The position numbers and the translations under genes were made by a program. DNA of 48,790 nt from Clostridiales bacterium (GTDB lineage Bacteria > Bacillota > Clostridia > Christensenellales > Aristaeellaceae): NCBI GenBank assembly GCA_012517815.1, contig JAAYUF010000007.1, positions 1 to 48,790 on the forward strand, given 5' to 3'. This document shows positions 33,588 through 41,675 of the stretch, in pieces. A model generated the notes under the pieces. The model ran no database searches and was not told the DNA's origin. It saw only the letters and a program-made list of their open reading frames with translations. Position 1 is the stretch's first letter. Every line of letters starts with the position of its first letter.

Positions 33588-35252
33588 GTGGGCGCAGAAC
33601 CGATGAGATCCAGAAAAGCGCTGAAAAACATGGTGGCCTCGATGTCGTTTGAGGCCATCTCCGTCGTCTGCGGGCTGATCGTCCCACGGCTGATCCTCCG
33701 CTCGTTCGGGTCCAGCTACAACGGCATCACCGCGTCCATCACCCAGTTCCTCTCCTGCGTGGTGCTGCTGCGCGCCGGCGTGGCCGGGGTGACGCGCGCG
33801 GCCCTCTACAAGCCGCTGGCCGAGCATGACGACCGCACGGTCAGCGAGATTGTCAACGCGACCATGCGCTTCATGCGGCGCATCGCGCTGATTTTCGCCG
33901 CCTCCATCGCAGGTTTTGCCTGCCTGTACCCGCTGCTGGTGCGGGCGGAATTCGGCTGGGTGTTTTCCGCCACGCTGGTGCTGATCCTGGGCGTGCACAC
34001 CTTCATGCAGTACTATTTCGGGCTGGCCTACCAGTTCCTGCTGGAAGCCGACCAGCGGCAGTACGTGCTTTCGGTGATCCAGATCGGCGCGATTCTGCTG
34101 AACACCGTGCTTTCCGCCGTGCTCATCGGGCTGGGGGCCGGCATTCACGTGGTCAAGCTGGGCAGCGCCGCGGCTTTTTCCATGACGCCGCTGCTGCTCA
34201 ACCTCTACATCCGAAAGAAATACCGCATCGACCGCCGCGTGCCGCCCAGCAACCGCACCCTCAAGCAGCGCTGGGACGCCGTAGGCCAGTCGGTGGCCTT
34301 CTTCATCCACAACAACACCGACCTGGTGGTGCTCACCGTGTTTACCAACATGCGGGAAGTGTCGGTCTACACGGTGTACAACTACGTGATCGCCAACATC
34401 CGCCTGGTGCTGATGACGTTTGTCACGGGTTTCGGCGCGGCGTTTGGCAACATGCTGGCCCGGGGCGAGAAGGCGCTGCTGGAAGAAAACCTGAAGCTCT
34501 ACGAGCTGATCGTTTTTGGGCTGACCACCGTAATCTACGCCACCGCGGGCACCATGATCGTGCCGTTTGTGCTCATCTACACCACAGGCATCCACGACGT
34601 GAGCTACCTGCGGCCGCTGTTCGCCTTTCTGGCGACCACGGCGGGCGCGTTCAGCTGCTACCGGATCCCTTACCAGAGCATTGTGGAGGCGGCGGGGCAT
34701 TTCCGCCAGACGCGCAACGGCGCGTTTGTGGAGGCGGGGCTCAACATCGGCATCTCCATCCTGGCGGTCAGCCGGTACGGGCTGGTAGGCGTGGCATTCG
34801 GCACGCTGGTGGCCACGATCTTCCGCTCGGTGCAGTATTCGTGGTACCTCTCCCGCCATGTGGTGGTGCGCAGCCCCTGGATATTCTGGCGGCATATCCT
34901 CATCAGCCTGGGCGTGGGCGGCGTCACCTTCACGCTGGCGCAGGAAGCGTATACCTTTGCCGCCCCGAATTTCCTGCTGTGGGGGCTCAAGGCGGCGCTG
35001 GTGATGCTCACGGCGCTGGCGCTGGTGATGATGATGTACGCGCTGTTTTTCCGGCATGATCTGCACAGCCTCATCCGCAAGCTGCGGGCGATGTTCCGCC
35101 ACGGCATCCGGCGGCGGACCGCCCCGGGCGTGACAGGCGCGGCGGGCGCAGTGATCGCGGCGGGCGCGGAACCCCCGGCTGACGCCGGGCAAGGAAGCGA
35201 GCCGGAGCCGCGGGAGATCCCCGGCGCTTCGGATATTCAGGACGACCTGTAA
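33588..35252 (+). CDS. Wzx-type polysaccharide flippase
   Basis: A 554-residue membrane protein with about 14 hydrophobic segments, belonging to the MOP superfamily exporters that flip undecaprenyl-linked repeat units. Typical features are the start KALKNMVASMSFEAISVVCG, SYNGITASITQFLSCVVLL, the mid-segment SVAFFIHNNTDLVVLTVFTN and FGAAFGNMLARGEKA. The C-terminal 50 residues form a soluble Ala/Pro/Gly-rich tail not normal for the family. The start is GTG at 33588, 12 bases after a perfect AAGGAGGTGA; an ATG at 33603 is the alternative. It completes the Wzx/Wzy/Wzz set in this locus. Confidence 0.9.
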   Translation: MGAEPMRSRKALKNMVASMSFEAISVVCGLIVPRLILRSFGSSYNGITASITQFLSCVVLLRAGVAGVTRAALYKPLAEHDDRTVSEIVNATMRFMRRIALIFAASIAGFACLYPLLVRAEFGWVFSATLVLILGVHTFMQYYFGLAYQFLLEADQRQYVLSVIQIGAILLNTVLSAVLIGLGAGIHVVKLGSAAAFSMTPLLLNLYIRKKYRIDRRVPPSNRTLKQRWDAVGQSVAFFIHNNTDLVVLTVFTNMREVSVYTVYNYVIANIRLVLMTFVTGFGAAFGNMLARGEKALLEENLKLYELIVFGLTTVIYATAGTMIVPFVLIYTTGIHDVSYLRPLFAFLATTAGAFSCYRIPYQSIVEAAGHFRQTRNGAFVEAGLNIGISILAVSRYGLVGVAFGTLVATIFRSVQYSWYLSRHVVVRSPWIFWRHILISLGVGGVTFTLAQEAYTFAAPNFLLWGLKAALVMLTALALVMMMYALFFRHDLHSLIRKLRAMFRHGIRRRTAPGVTGAAGAVIAAGAEPPADAGQGSEPEPREIPGASDIQDDL

Positions 35253-35293
35253 CGGCGCGGGCGCGCGACCATGCATTCAGGGGAGGCGGGGCC

Positions 35294-36757
35294 ATGTTCG
35301 GCGAAACGCTGGAGAAGCTGCTGGAACAGAGCGGCGTTAAGCAGTACCTGCTGGCGCAGTCGCTGCAGTACGACGCCTCCTACATCAGCAAATGGATTTC
35401 CGGGGCCTCGCTGCCCTCGGAAAAAAACTCGGTGGAGCTGTCCCGCAAGATCGGCGCGTTCATCGCGGACAACGCGACCGACGAGGCGGCCGAATCCCTC
35501 TGCCGCACGCTGGACGCCGCCAGCCGGGCGGAGCTGGCCCAGGCCGTCACCTCGGCGCTTCTGGAGGCCTACGGCGACTCCGTAGGCGCGCGCAAGCCCG
35601 TGCGCAAAAGCGGGGACGTGAGTTTCGTAGTCAACCCCACGGGGGAGCGCGTGCTCTGCGGCGCCAGCCGCAAGCGCCTCAACCTGGAACGGCCCGTGCG
35701 CATCGTGATCTTCGCGGATCTCTACCAGATGAGCCGCAACGCGAAGCTGGAGCTCGCCGGCATCGAAAACGGCCGCTTCGCCGTGCGCCGGAAGCTTAAA
35801 AACCTGCGGCTGGACATGGTGATCCCCTTCCCCCGGGACGAGGAGAGCAGCGTATACCATACCATCCTGATCATCCACATGCTCGCCAACTATTCCCGGC
35901 TCAACTTCTCGCTGTACGCCGGGGAGTACGCGCGCGGCAAGATCATTTGCGCGGTGGACCGCAACTATGTGTTTACCACCCTGCTGGGCGACAGCGCCCG
36001 CTGCCTGAGCAACACCCTGTGCACCAACGCAGGCGCGTCGGAGCAGGCGTACGCCTCCATGACGGCGATGATCAACCAGGAATGCCTGCTGTTTTTGAAA
36101 ACCGATCTGGGCGCCATGCTCCGGGACCAGTACTACGCGCAGAGCGTGCTCTCCCCCAACCTCCGCTGGCTGATGGGCCACATGACCGAGCAACTGCTGC
36201 CGGCGGACGTGTTTGACGAGCTGCTGGCCGAGCAGCCCGCGGAAATGCCCCTGCGCGCGCACATGGAAAAGGCTTTCTCGCTGACGGCGAACGTGCTGGG
36301 GTTTTCGGGCGCGCGGGTGATGGTGTACGAATCGGCCATCACCAATTACGCGCTCACCGGCGAGCTGGATTTCTTCAACCGGCGGCTGACCGTGAGCGCG
36401 CAGCGGCGGCTGCGCCACCTGACGTACCTGCGGGAGCTGCTGCTGCAACGGGAACACCTGCGGTTCCAGCTGATCCGCCGGGGGTTCAGCGACGATTTTC
36501 AGCAGATCACCAACCCATGCGTGTTCCTGTCCGACACGACAGGGTACCTGCGGCTGGAGAACGGGGCGTACGAGGACAACATCCTGCTGATCAACGGCGC
36601 GCGCAACCGCGCGGGTTTCGACTGTTTTTTCGAAGAGATCTGGGAAAACGGCGGCGGCGTGACCTACGATGACAGGCGGACGGTCGGCGCATTTATCGAT
36701 CACCAGATCGATACGCTACGGATGCTGATCCGCGTGGAGGAAGCGCCCCGCGCGTAA
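35294..36757 (+). CDS. helix-turn-helix protein with large uncharacterised C-terminal region
   Basis: A 487-residue protein. Residues 1-60 form an XRE-like helix-turn-helix (LLEQSGVKQYLLAQSLQYDA then SYISKWISGASLPSEKN). After a helical linker, a region of about 380 residues begins at SGDVSFVVNPTGERVL and includes RPVRIVIFADLYQMSRNAKL, VIPFPRDEESSVYHTILIIH and a C-terminal GRRTVGAFIDHQIDTLRMLI-like helix; I do not recognise it. The region has a mixed alpha/beta look without enzyme motifs. GGGGAGG precedes the ATG, 41 bases after the flippase gene, so it is the last gene of the locus. The best guess is a sensor-regulator of exopolysaccharide expression; no DNA target is evident. Confidence 0.78.
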   Translation: MFGETLEKLLEQSGVKQYLLAQSLQYDASYISKWISGASLPSEKNSVELSRKIGAFIADNATDEAAESLCRTLDAASRAELAQAVTSALLEAYGDSVGARKPVRKSGDVSFVVNPTGERVLCGASRKRLNLERPVRIVIFADLYQMSRNAKLELAGIENGRFAVRRKLKNLRLDMVIPFPRDEESSVYHTILIIHMLANYSRLNFSLYAGEYARGKIICAVDRNYVFTTLLGDSARCLSNTLCTNAGASEQAYASMTAMINQECLLFLKTDLGAMLRDQYYAQSVLSPNLRWLMGHMTEQLLPADVFDELLAEQPAEMPLRAHMEKAFSLTANVLGFSGARVMVYESAITNYALTGELDFFNRRLTVSAQRRLRHLTYLRELLLQREHLRFQLIRRGFSDDFQQITNPCVFLSDTTGYLRLENGAYEDNILLINGARNRAGFDCFFEEIWENGGGVTYDDRRTVGAFIDHQIDTLRMLIRVEEAPRA

Positions 36758-36783
36758 CAGCGGTGCATTCCTTCGGGATGGGT

Positions 36784-37100
36784 CAAAAGCGAAGCCCTTG
36801 CGGGGTTTGGGGCGGGTCCCAAAAAGCCTGCCGCCGCGGCGAGCGTCGGCAGGCGGCAGCCGCGGTGCCGGCAAAAGACGGGTCAAGGGCGAAGCCCTTG
36901 CGGCGGGGTCAAGGGGCAGCGCCCCTTGCGGGGTTTGGGGCGGGCCCCAAAGCCTGCTGCCGCGGCGAGCGTCGACAGGCGGCAGCCGCGGTGCCGGCAA
37001 ATGACGGGTCAAGGGCTTCGCCCTTGCGGGGTCAAGGGGCAGCGCCCCTTGCGGGGTTTGGGGCGGGCCCTAAAATGCCTGCCGCCGCGGCGCGTCGCCG
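36784..37100. repeat. tandem hairpin repeats, about 122-128 bp period
   Basis: Three units carry GCCCTTGCGGGGTTTGGGGC at about 36794, 36922 and 37044. Intervening segments repeat GCCGCCGCGGCGAGCGTCG and CAGGCGGCAGCCGCGGTGCC. Small palindromes recur: CAAGGGC-GAA-GCCCTTG near 36884, CAAGGGC-TTC-GCCCTTG near 37012 (loop inverted) and CAAGGGGC-AGC-GCCCCTTG near 36910 and 37033. The core CCTT(A/G)CGGGGTTTGGGGC is shared with element copy A at 925-945. No coding capacity is supported. Confidence 0.75.
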
Positions 37101-37135
37101 GCCCGACGTTCCCCGGCCCAAGATCTCAACGGACA

Positions 37136-37162
37136 GAGCGCCGCCGATGGGCGTTCTTTTTT
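37136..37162 (+). terminator. intrinsic terminator after the exopolysaccharide locus
   Basis: GAGCGCC pairs with GGGCGTTC (one G-T pair) around a 6-base loop and is followed by six T residues. It is the first canonical terminator downstream of 14292 on this strand and probably ends the locus transcript. Confidence 0.65.
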
Positions 37163-37173
37163 ATGCTTCCGGC

Positions 37174-37250
37174 TTGACAAACATGAATCAGTTTCCGTCC
37201 ATTTTCATCAGAAGGATTCATTTGCTTCCATCAGGCCCCGCCCGTATGAT
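37174..37250 (+). promoter_or_regulatory. promoter region of the TauT-type ABC operon
   Basis: TTGCTT (37222-37227) and TATGAT (37245-37250) are 17 bases apart. Directly upstream lies a perfect 7-bp inverted repeat ATGAATC (37183-37189) / GATTCAT (37215-37221), placed like an activator site. A consensus TTGACA at 37174-37179 has no convincing partner hexamer, so it may be a remnant or a second weak promoter. Confidence 0.55.
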
Positions 37251-37304
37251 GAGGGAAGGAAGTCCCTTGCGGCGGGCTTCGCCACAACAGGGGGGTGTGC
37301 CACG

Positions 37305-38108
37305 TTGACGGACGATCTCTCCACCGGGCCAAGAGGCCGACGGTTTGGGCTGTGGGCCGTTACGGGCCTGACGGTCGCGGTCATTCTGGCCGCGTGGTAC
37401 CTTGCCAGCAACGTGTTTAGCGCCAGTCCGCTGTTTCTGCCTTCGCCGCAGAGCGTGTGGAAGGCGTTTCTGACCATCTGCGCCACGCAGTACAAAGGCT
37501 ACACGCTGTGGCAGCACCTGGGTTCCAGCTTGCAGCGGCTGATGCTCGCTTTCGGGCTCTCGGTGGTCACGGCGGTGCCGCTGGGGCTGGCCAGCGGGTA
37601 TGTCCCCTGGATCAAGGCGATCTGGGAGCCGATCATCGAGTTTTACCGCCCACTGCCCCCGCTGGCGTATTACACGCTGCTGGTGCTGTGGATGGGCATC
37701 GACAACGAGTCCAAGGTGATGCTGCTCTACCTGGCGTGCTTCGCGCCGATTTACGTGGCCTGCGCCTCGGCGGTGATGCGCATCGGGCAAAACTACCTCC
37801 GGAACGCCCGGGTGCTGGGCGCGCGGCGCGGGCAGGTGTTCCTGCACGTGATTCTGCCCTTTGCGCTGCCGGAAATCTTCGTGGGCATGCGCACGGCGCT
37901 GGGCGTGGGCTACACCACGCTTGTGGCCGCCGAGATGGTGGCCGCGCGCAGCGGCATCGGCTGGATGGTGCTGGACGCGAGCAACTACCTGCGCAGCGAT
38001 ATCATCTTCGTGGGCATTCTGGTCATGGGGGTGACCGGCATCCTGCTGGACCGGGTGATCCGGCTGGCGGAAGCCTACTTCGTGCCCTGGAAGGGCAAGG
38101 ACTACTGA
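37305..38108 (+). CDS. NitT/TauT-family ABC transporter permease
   Basis: A 267-residue permease with about six membrane spans, of the SsuC/TauC group. FLPSPQSVWKAF near the N-terminus and the cytoplasmic EAA loop NYLRNARVLGARRGQVFLHV, followed by ILPFALPEIFVGMRTALGVG, are the family marks. It imports nitrate, sulfonates, taurine, thiamine precursors or similar small anions with the ATPase and binding protein downstream. TTG 37305 is the likeliest start, with GGGGGGTG about 8 bases upstream. The order permease, binding protein, ATPase is uncommon but complete. The substrate cannot be deduced, since no metabolic genes adjoin. Confidence 0.9.
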   Translation: MTDDLSTGPRGRRFGLWAVTGLTVAVILAAWYLASNVFSASPLFLPSPQSVWKAFLTICATQYKGYTLWQHLGSSLQRLMLAFGLSVVTAVPLGLASGYVPWIKAIWEPIIEFYRPLPPLAYYTLLVLWMGIDNESKVMLLYLACFAPIYVACASAVMRIGQNYLRNARVLGARRGQVFLHVILPFALPEIFVGMRTALGVGYTTLVAAEMVAARSGIGWMVLDASNYLRSDIIFVGILVMGVTGILLDRVIRLAEAYFVPWKGKDY

Positions 38109-38160
38109 CGTTGATCCCATGTCGACCCATTCCGCTACCGTGTTTGAAGGAGGAAAGCGT

Positions 38161-39162
38161 ATGTTGAAAAAGGGTTTGGTGCTTCTGACCGCGATGGTGC
38201 TTCTCATGGGGCTGACCGCCCCGGGGTTGGCGCAGTCCCTGCCCCAAAAGGTCGTCATCGGCACGCAGACGCTGGCCGATCCCGAGGGGATCGCCAAGGA
38301 AGAACAGTGGCTCTCCGAAGCGATGGGCACGGAGGTGGACATCGTCCACTTTGACGCGGGGCGCGACGTGAATACCGCCATGGCCGCCGGTTCCATCGAT
38401 TTCGGCATCCTGGGCTCGGTGCCCGCAGCGCTGGCCGTGGCCAACGGCGTGGCCTGCAAGGTGATCTACATCCAGAGCGTGCTGGGCGAGGTGGAATCCC
38501 TGGCGGTGCGCGAAAGCCTGAATGTGACCGACGCGGCGGGCCTCAAGGGCTTGACGATCGCCACGCCGTTCTCCTCCACGTCGCACTACAGCCTGCTCAA
38601 GTATCTGGAGTGCATGGGCGTCGCGCCCGCGGAGGTGGACGTCGTAGACATGAAAGCCAGCGAAACGGTCGCGGCCTTCATCCGCGGCGATATCGACGGC
38701 GCGTTCATCTGGGACCCGCAGGTGACCGAACTGGTCCACAACGGCGCGGTGATCCTCACCAGCGCCAAAGAGGTGGCAAAACTGGGCTACGCCACGATGG
38801 ACGTGGAAATCGTGAGCGCGAAATTCGCGCAGGCCTACCCCGAACTGGTCGCCGCCTACGTGCGCTGCATGGACCGGGCCGTGGCGCTGTACAACGCCGA
38901 CCCCGCCGCGGCGGGCGCAGCCCTGTCGGCCAACATCGGGCTCACGGCGGAGGAGTGCCTCAGGCAGGTGGCCAGTTCCACGTGGCTGACCGTGCAGGAG
39001 CAACTGAGCGAAGTGTGGTTTGGCGGCGCCGCCCTGACGGATAACCTGTACGAGACCGCGATGTTCCTCTACGACCAGGGCAATCTGGCGGCGGAACCCT
39101 CCAGGGACGCCTTCGCGGCCGCGGTGGACGCGCAGTATCTGGCGGCAGCGCAGCAGCCCTGA
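38161..39162 (+). CDS. NitT/TauT-type substrate-binding protein
   Basis: A 333-residue extracellular solute-binding protein of the SsuA/TauA/ThiY fold. The signal peptide is GLVLLTAMVLLMGLTAPGLA, with cleavage near residue 25; there is no lipobox cysteine, which is odd for a Gram-positive transporter. The mature part starts PQKVVIGTQTLADPEGIAKE; DAGRDVNTAMAAGSIDFGIL and GLTIATPFSSTSHYSLLKYL mark the ligand-binding lobes, and IDGAFIWDPQVTELV is conserved in taurine-type binders. GGAGGAAAGCGT precedes the ATG, 52 bases after the permease gene. The best reading is a sulfonate/taurine-like ligand, not proven. Confidence 0.88.
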   Translation: MLKKGLVLLTAMVLLMGLTAPGLAQSLPQKVVIGTQTLADPEGIAKEEQWLSEAMGTEVDIVHFDAGRDVNTAMAAGSIDFGILGSVPAALAVANGVACKVIYIQSVLGEVESLAVRESLNVTDAAGLKGLTIATPFSSTSHYSLLKYLECMGVAPAEVDVVDMKASETVAAFIRGDIDGAFIWDPQVTELVHNGAVILTSAKEVAKLGYATMDVEIVSAKFAQAYPELVAAYVRCMDRAVALYNADPAAAGAALSANIGLTAEECLRQVASSTWLTVQEQLSEVWFGGAALTDNLYETAMFLYDQGNLAAEPSRDAFAAAVDAQYLAAAQQP

Positions 39163-39170
39163 GGCGCGGG

Positions 39171-40007
39171 ATGGATAAATCGCAAGGGCTGACCCCGCAA
39201 AGCCGTTTTTTCCGCAGCGACGAGGCCGTGATCCTCTCCGTCGACCGCCTGCAGATGCGCTACGGCGGCAAGCGCGCCGTGGAAACGCTGGACGATTTTT
39301 CCCTGGATGTGCACAAGGGCGAGTTCATCTGCATTCTGGGGCCTTCGGGCTGCGGCAAGTCGACGCTCCTGTCGGTGGTGGCGGGCATCCTCCGCCCCAC
39401 CGGCGGCTCGGTGACGATGAACGGCCGGCCGATTACGGGCATGGACTGGCACCGCACGCTGATGTTCCAGTCGCCCACGCTGTATCCGTGGCTGAGCGCC
39501 TACGACAACGTGGCGTTCGGCCCGCGGATGCGCCGCATGCCCCGCGCGGCGGTGGACGAGCGGGTGCGCCGCTATCTGGAACTGGTAGGGCTTACGGAGT
39601 TCGCCGCGGCCAAGCCCTACGAGCTGTCCGGCGGCATGAAGCAGCGCGTGGCGCTGGCGCGCGCGCTGGTCAGCGAGCCTTCGGTGATCCTGATGGACGA
39701 GCCCTTCGGCGCGCTGGACGCCTTCACCCGCACCAACATGCAGGTGCTGATCCGCGATATCTGGCGCAAGCACAACAATACCCTGCTGCTGATTACCCAC
39801 GACGTGGACGAGGCGCTCGCGCTGGCCAGCCGCGTGGTGGTGATGTCCGCGCGGCCGGGCCGGCTGGTGGGCATGTTTGACGCGATGTTTTCGCACCCGC
39901 TCACGGGCACGGCGGAGGACGACGCGGTGCGCGCCTCCGACGAGTACGTGAAGCTCAGGCGCGCCATCCTGAACCTGATAGACACAGGAGAAGGCAAAAA
40001 CCGATAA
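39171..40007 (+). CDS. NitT/TauT-family ABC transporter ATP-binding protein
   Basis: A 278-residue ATPase with a complete nucleotide-binding set: Walker A GPSGCGKST with Lys63, Q-loop in LMFQSPTLYPWLSAYDN, signature LSGGMKQRVALARAL, Walker B VILMDEPFGALDAFTR, and the H-loop histidine in LLITHDVDEALALA. The L-Y-P-W-L-S segment after the Q-loop is typical of the SsuB/TauB branch. The N-terminal 20 residues precede the domain proper. The gene starts 8 bases after the binding-protein gene, so the three form one operon. Confidence 0.93.
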   Translation: MDKSQGLTPQSRFFRSDEAVILSVDRLQMRYGGKRAVETLDDFSLDVHKGEFICILGPSGCGKSTLLSVVAGILRPTGGSVTMNGRPITGMDWHRTLMFQSPTLYPWLSAYDNVAFGPRMRRMPRAAVDERVRRYLELVGLTEFAAAKPYELSGGMKQRVALARALVSEPSVILMDEPFGALDAFTRTNMQVLIRDIWRKHNNTLLLITHDVDEALALASRVVVMSARPGRLVGMFDAMFSHPLTGTAEDDAVRASDEYVKLRRAILNLIDTGEGKNR

Positions 40008-40081
40008 CCCGGCCGCAAGGGGCAGGGCGGGGCCGCCGGCGACGGGCGCGCCGCCGGCCTGTGCCGCGGCGGGTTTTGTAG

Positions 40082-40123
40082 AACCGAAGCCGGCCTTCCC
40101 GGATGGGGAGGCCGGTTTCGGTT
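40082..40123 (+). terminator. strong hairpin after the ABC operon
   Basis: AACCGAAGCCGGCCTTCCC pairs, with small interruptions, with GGGGAGGCCGGTTTCGGTT. The T run is poor (TTGTCCGTT), but position and stem length support a terminator. Confidence 0.55.
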
Positions 40124-40289
40124 GTCCGTTCGGGCGGGATGGGCAGGCCGCCCTCCGCGCGTTGGGATCGGCGCGGATATCGTGCGTCGGCGCGCGCGGC
40201 GCGCACAGGGCCGGCTTATCCGTTGTCCATCCAGTAATGCGTCCGGGCTCATGGGCGATTCTCTTCCGGGACGAGGTGCGGAGGCGAAA

Positions 40290-40499
40290 GCGCAGCGGGG
40301 CCGCGGCAGGCCGTCCAAAACCCCATGCCATAAGCCGTGCCGCTCGCCTCATCGCCCTTCGGGCTGTTCGCTCGCTTTGGCAAAGGTCATCGATATAAAG
40401 CTTTGGGCCTCCGCCCCTAACCCCGCAAGGGTTCCACCCCGGACCCGGTTCCGCTGCGGCGGGGGTTTTTCGACCGCCTGAGGCGCAGCGGGGCCGCGC
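40290..40499 (-). mobile_element. MITE-like palindromic element, copy B
   Basis: The core (40307-40480) reads, on the plus strand, from CAGGCCGTCCAAAACCCC to the inverted GGGGTTTTTCGACCGCCTG. It is inverted relative to copy A at 845-1057 and shares GGCTGTTCGCTCGCTTTGG in the middle (the complement of the copy A interior). A perfect 16-bp direct repeat, GCGCAGCGGGGCCGCG, flanks it at 40290-40305 and 40483-40498, within two bases of each end. It differs from the flanking repeat of copy A, as expected of a duplicated target. No gene lies in 40124-40588. Confidence 0.62.
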
Positions 40500-40588
40500 C
40501 GCGCTTGTGCGACGAAGCCACAGGAGAAAAGCGCCGCAAGAGGGAGGCGTTCAGGCTTTGAAACCGTATCAGCCACCCGCGGCGGGCC

Positions 40589-41020
40589 TCACGCCAGCAG
40601 CGCCTGCGCGAGGAAGGTATCGTTATGCAGGCCGTGGTAGTAATTCACGGTTTCCGCGGTGAAGCGCAGCACGCAGTAATCGTCGTCGTCCACGCCCTTG
40701 GGATAGTAGCGCTCAAAGCCCTCACGCCAGAGCGCCGCCTTGGCGTCGTGATCGGTCAGCACCTCCATGGCGCCGGTAAACAGCGCGCCCTGGAAGGTGT
40801 CCTCATCACAATAGTATACGCTGGCTTTCGGGTTTTGCCGGAACTGCGCCACGCGCCGGCTGCCGGTATTGGTGGAAAACAGCTGCGTAACGGAGCTATC
40901 ATGTTCCAGCACCAGCATGGCCTTCACCTGAGGGTTGCCCTCGCCGTCCACGGAGGCCACACAGGCGATCTTCGCCTGCGCCCGCAGGGCGCGAACCGAG
41001 TCCAGTACCGAATCGTTCAC
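40589..41020 (-). CDS. pyridoxamine-5'-phosphate-oxidase-like flavoprotein
   Basis: A 143-residue PPOX-fold protein of the general-stress type. The start MNDSVLDSVRALRAQAKIAC leads into VASVDGEGNPQVKAMLVLEH, the first strands of the split barrel. RRVAQFRQNPKASVYYCDED and GALFTGAMEVLTDHDAKAAL are conserved in flavin- or F420-binding relatives, and FERYYPKGVDDDDYCVLRFT follows the GS26-like pattern. The start is GTG at 41020 with AAAGGAAG upstream. It is separated from the MarR gene by only 2 bases, so MarR very likely controls it. Reduction of small electrophiles or stress defence is plausible, but the cofactor is not established. Confidence 0.88.
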   Translation of the reverse strand: MNDSVLDSVRALRAQAKIACVASVDGEGNPQVKAMLVLEHDSSVTQLFSTNTGSRRVAQFRQNPKASVYYCDEDTFQGALFTGAMEVLTDHDAKAALWREGFERYYPKGVDDDDYCVLRFTAETVNYYHGLHNDTFLAQALLA

Positions 41021-41022
41021 GG

Positions 41023-41463
41023 TTATTCTTCCTTTCCCGTCAGGTTGTTCAGGATGCGTGTCAGCTTCCCCTCAAAATCGGCGATCTCCGCGTCGGTAAA
41101 GCCGCGGTAGAAAAGCCGGTTCATCTGCCGGGAGACCTCGTCGTAATCCGGGCGGAGGGTCTGCGCGGCGTCGGTCAGACGGATGACGGCCTTGCGGCGA
41201 TCCGTGGGGTCCGGCGCACGGCGGATGTATCCGCCGGATTCCAGCCGGTCCAGCTGGCCGGTGAGCGTGGTTTTGGTCAGCCCCGTCGCCTCGGCCAGGC
41301 GGCTGATGGGAATGCCGTCGTTGCGCCACAGCACGTACAGGATGCGCCCCTGCGCCCCGCTGAACCTTCCGCCTCCGCGACCGGCCAGCAGCCTTTCAAA
41401 GACGCGCGCCTGAATCTGCTTGATCTTGCTGATGAGGAACCCGCCGTTGGGGGAGCCTTGCAA
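41023..41463 (-). CDS. MarR-family transcriptional repressor
   Basis: A 146-residue winged-helix regulator. The N-terminal helix GGFLISKIKQIQARVFERLL is followed by FSGAQGRILYVLWRNDGIPI, the HTH SRLAEATGLTKTTLTGQLDR, and the wing LESGGYIRRAPDPTDRRKAV with the conserved D-x-R-x3-V. The likely start is TTG at 41463, because GAGGTGAT sits 6 bases ahead of it; an in-frame GTG at 41472 lies inside that ribosome site. The 3' end is 2 bases from the PPOX gene. The promoter at 41496-41524 contains an operator-like palindrome, suggesting autorepression. The 5' end of the gene and the promoter are duplicated upstream. Confidence 0.92.
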   Translation of the reverse strand: MQGSPNGGFLISKIKQIQARVFERLLAGRGGGRFSGAQGRILYVLWRNDGIPISRLAEATGLTKTTLTGQLDRLESGGYIRRAPDPTDRRKAVIRLTDAAQTLRPDYDEVSRQMNRLFYRGFTDAEIADFEGKLTRILNNLTGKEE

Positions 41464-41476
41464 CGGAATCACCTCG

Positions 41477-41524
41477 GTATCATTTAATACGTAATAAGAT
41501 AGTCCGTTTTCGAAGGTTTTTCAA
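41477..41524 (-). promoter_or_regulatory. marR promoter with operator-like palindrome
   Basis: On the minus strand TTGAAA (41524-41519) and TATCTT (41501-41496) are 17 bases apart. GTATCATTTAATAC (41477-41490), an imperfect palindrome, overlaps the predicted transcription start. In the duplicate the matching site is a better palindrome, GTATC-GTTT-GATAC (41682-41695), beside CTGACA/TATCTT, also at 17 bases. Confidence 0.65.
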
Positions 41525-41577
41525 GCAAAAGGATAGCCTCCGGGGTGCGAAAGCCCCCCGTGCCCGCCTGAAGCGCC

Positions 41578-41675
41578 GCCTCCGCGACCGGCCGGCCGCC
41601 TTTCAAAGGCGTGCGCCCGAATCCGCCTGATCCTGCTGATGAGGAACCCGCCGCTGGGGGCCGTGCAACGGAATC
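41578..41675 (-). pseudogene. decayed duplicate of the marR 5' end
   Basis: The distal copy keeps the TTG and its GGGGTGAT ribosome site and the words GCGGGTTCCTCATCAGCA and GCCTTTGAAAGGC. Two bases are lost near codon 4-8 relative to the intact gene, which shifts the frame and destroys the MarR reading. It is a non-functional coding remnant attached to what may still be a working promoter and operator. Confidence 0.65.

Noticed and set aside
34841..35059. Small plus-strand frame inside the flippase gene
   Set aside because: Shadow frame within a clear membrane-protein coding region.
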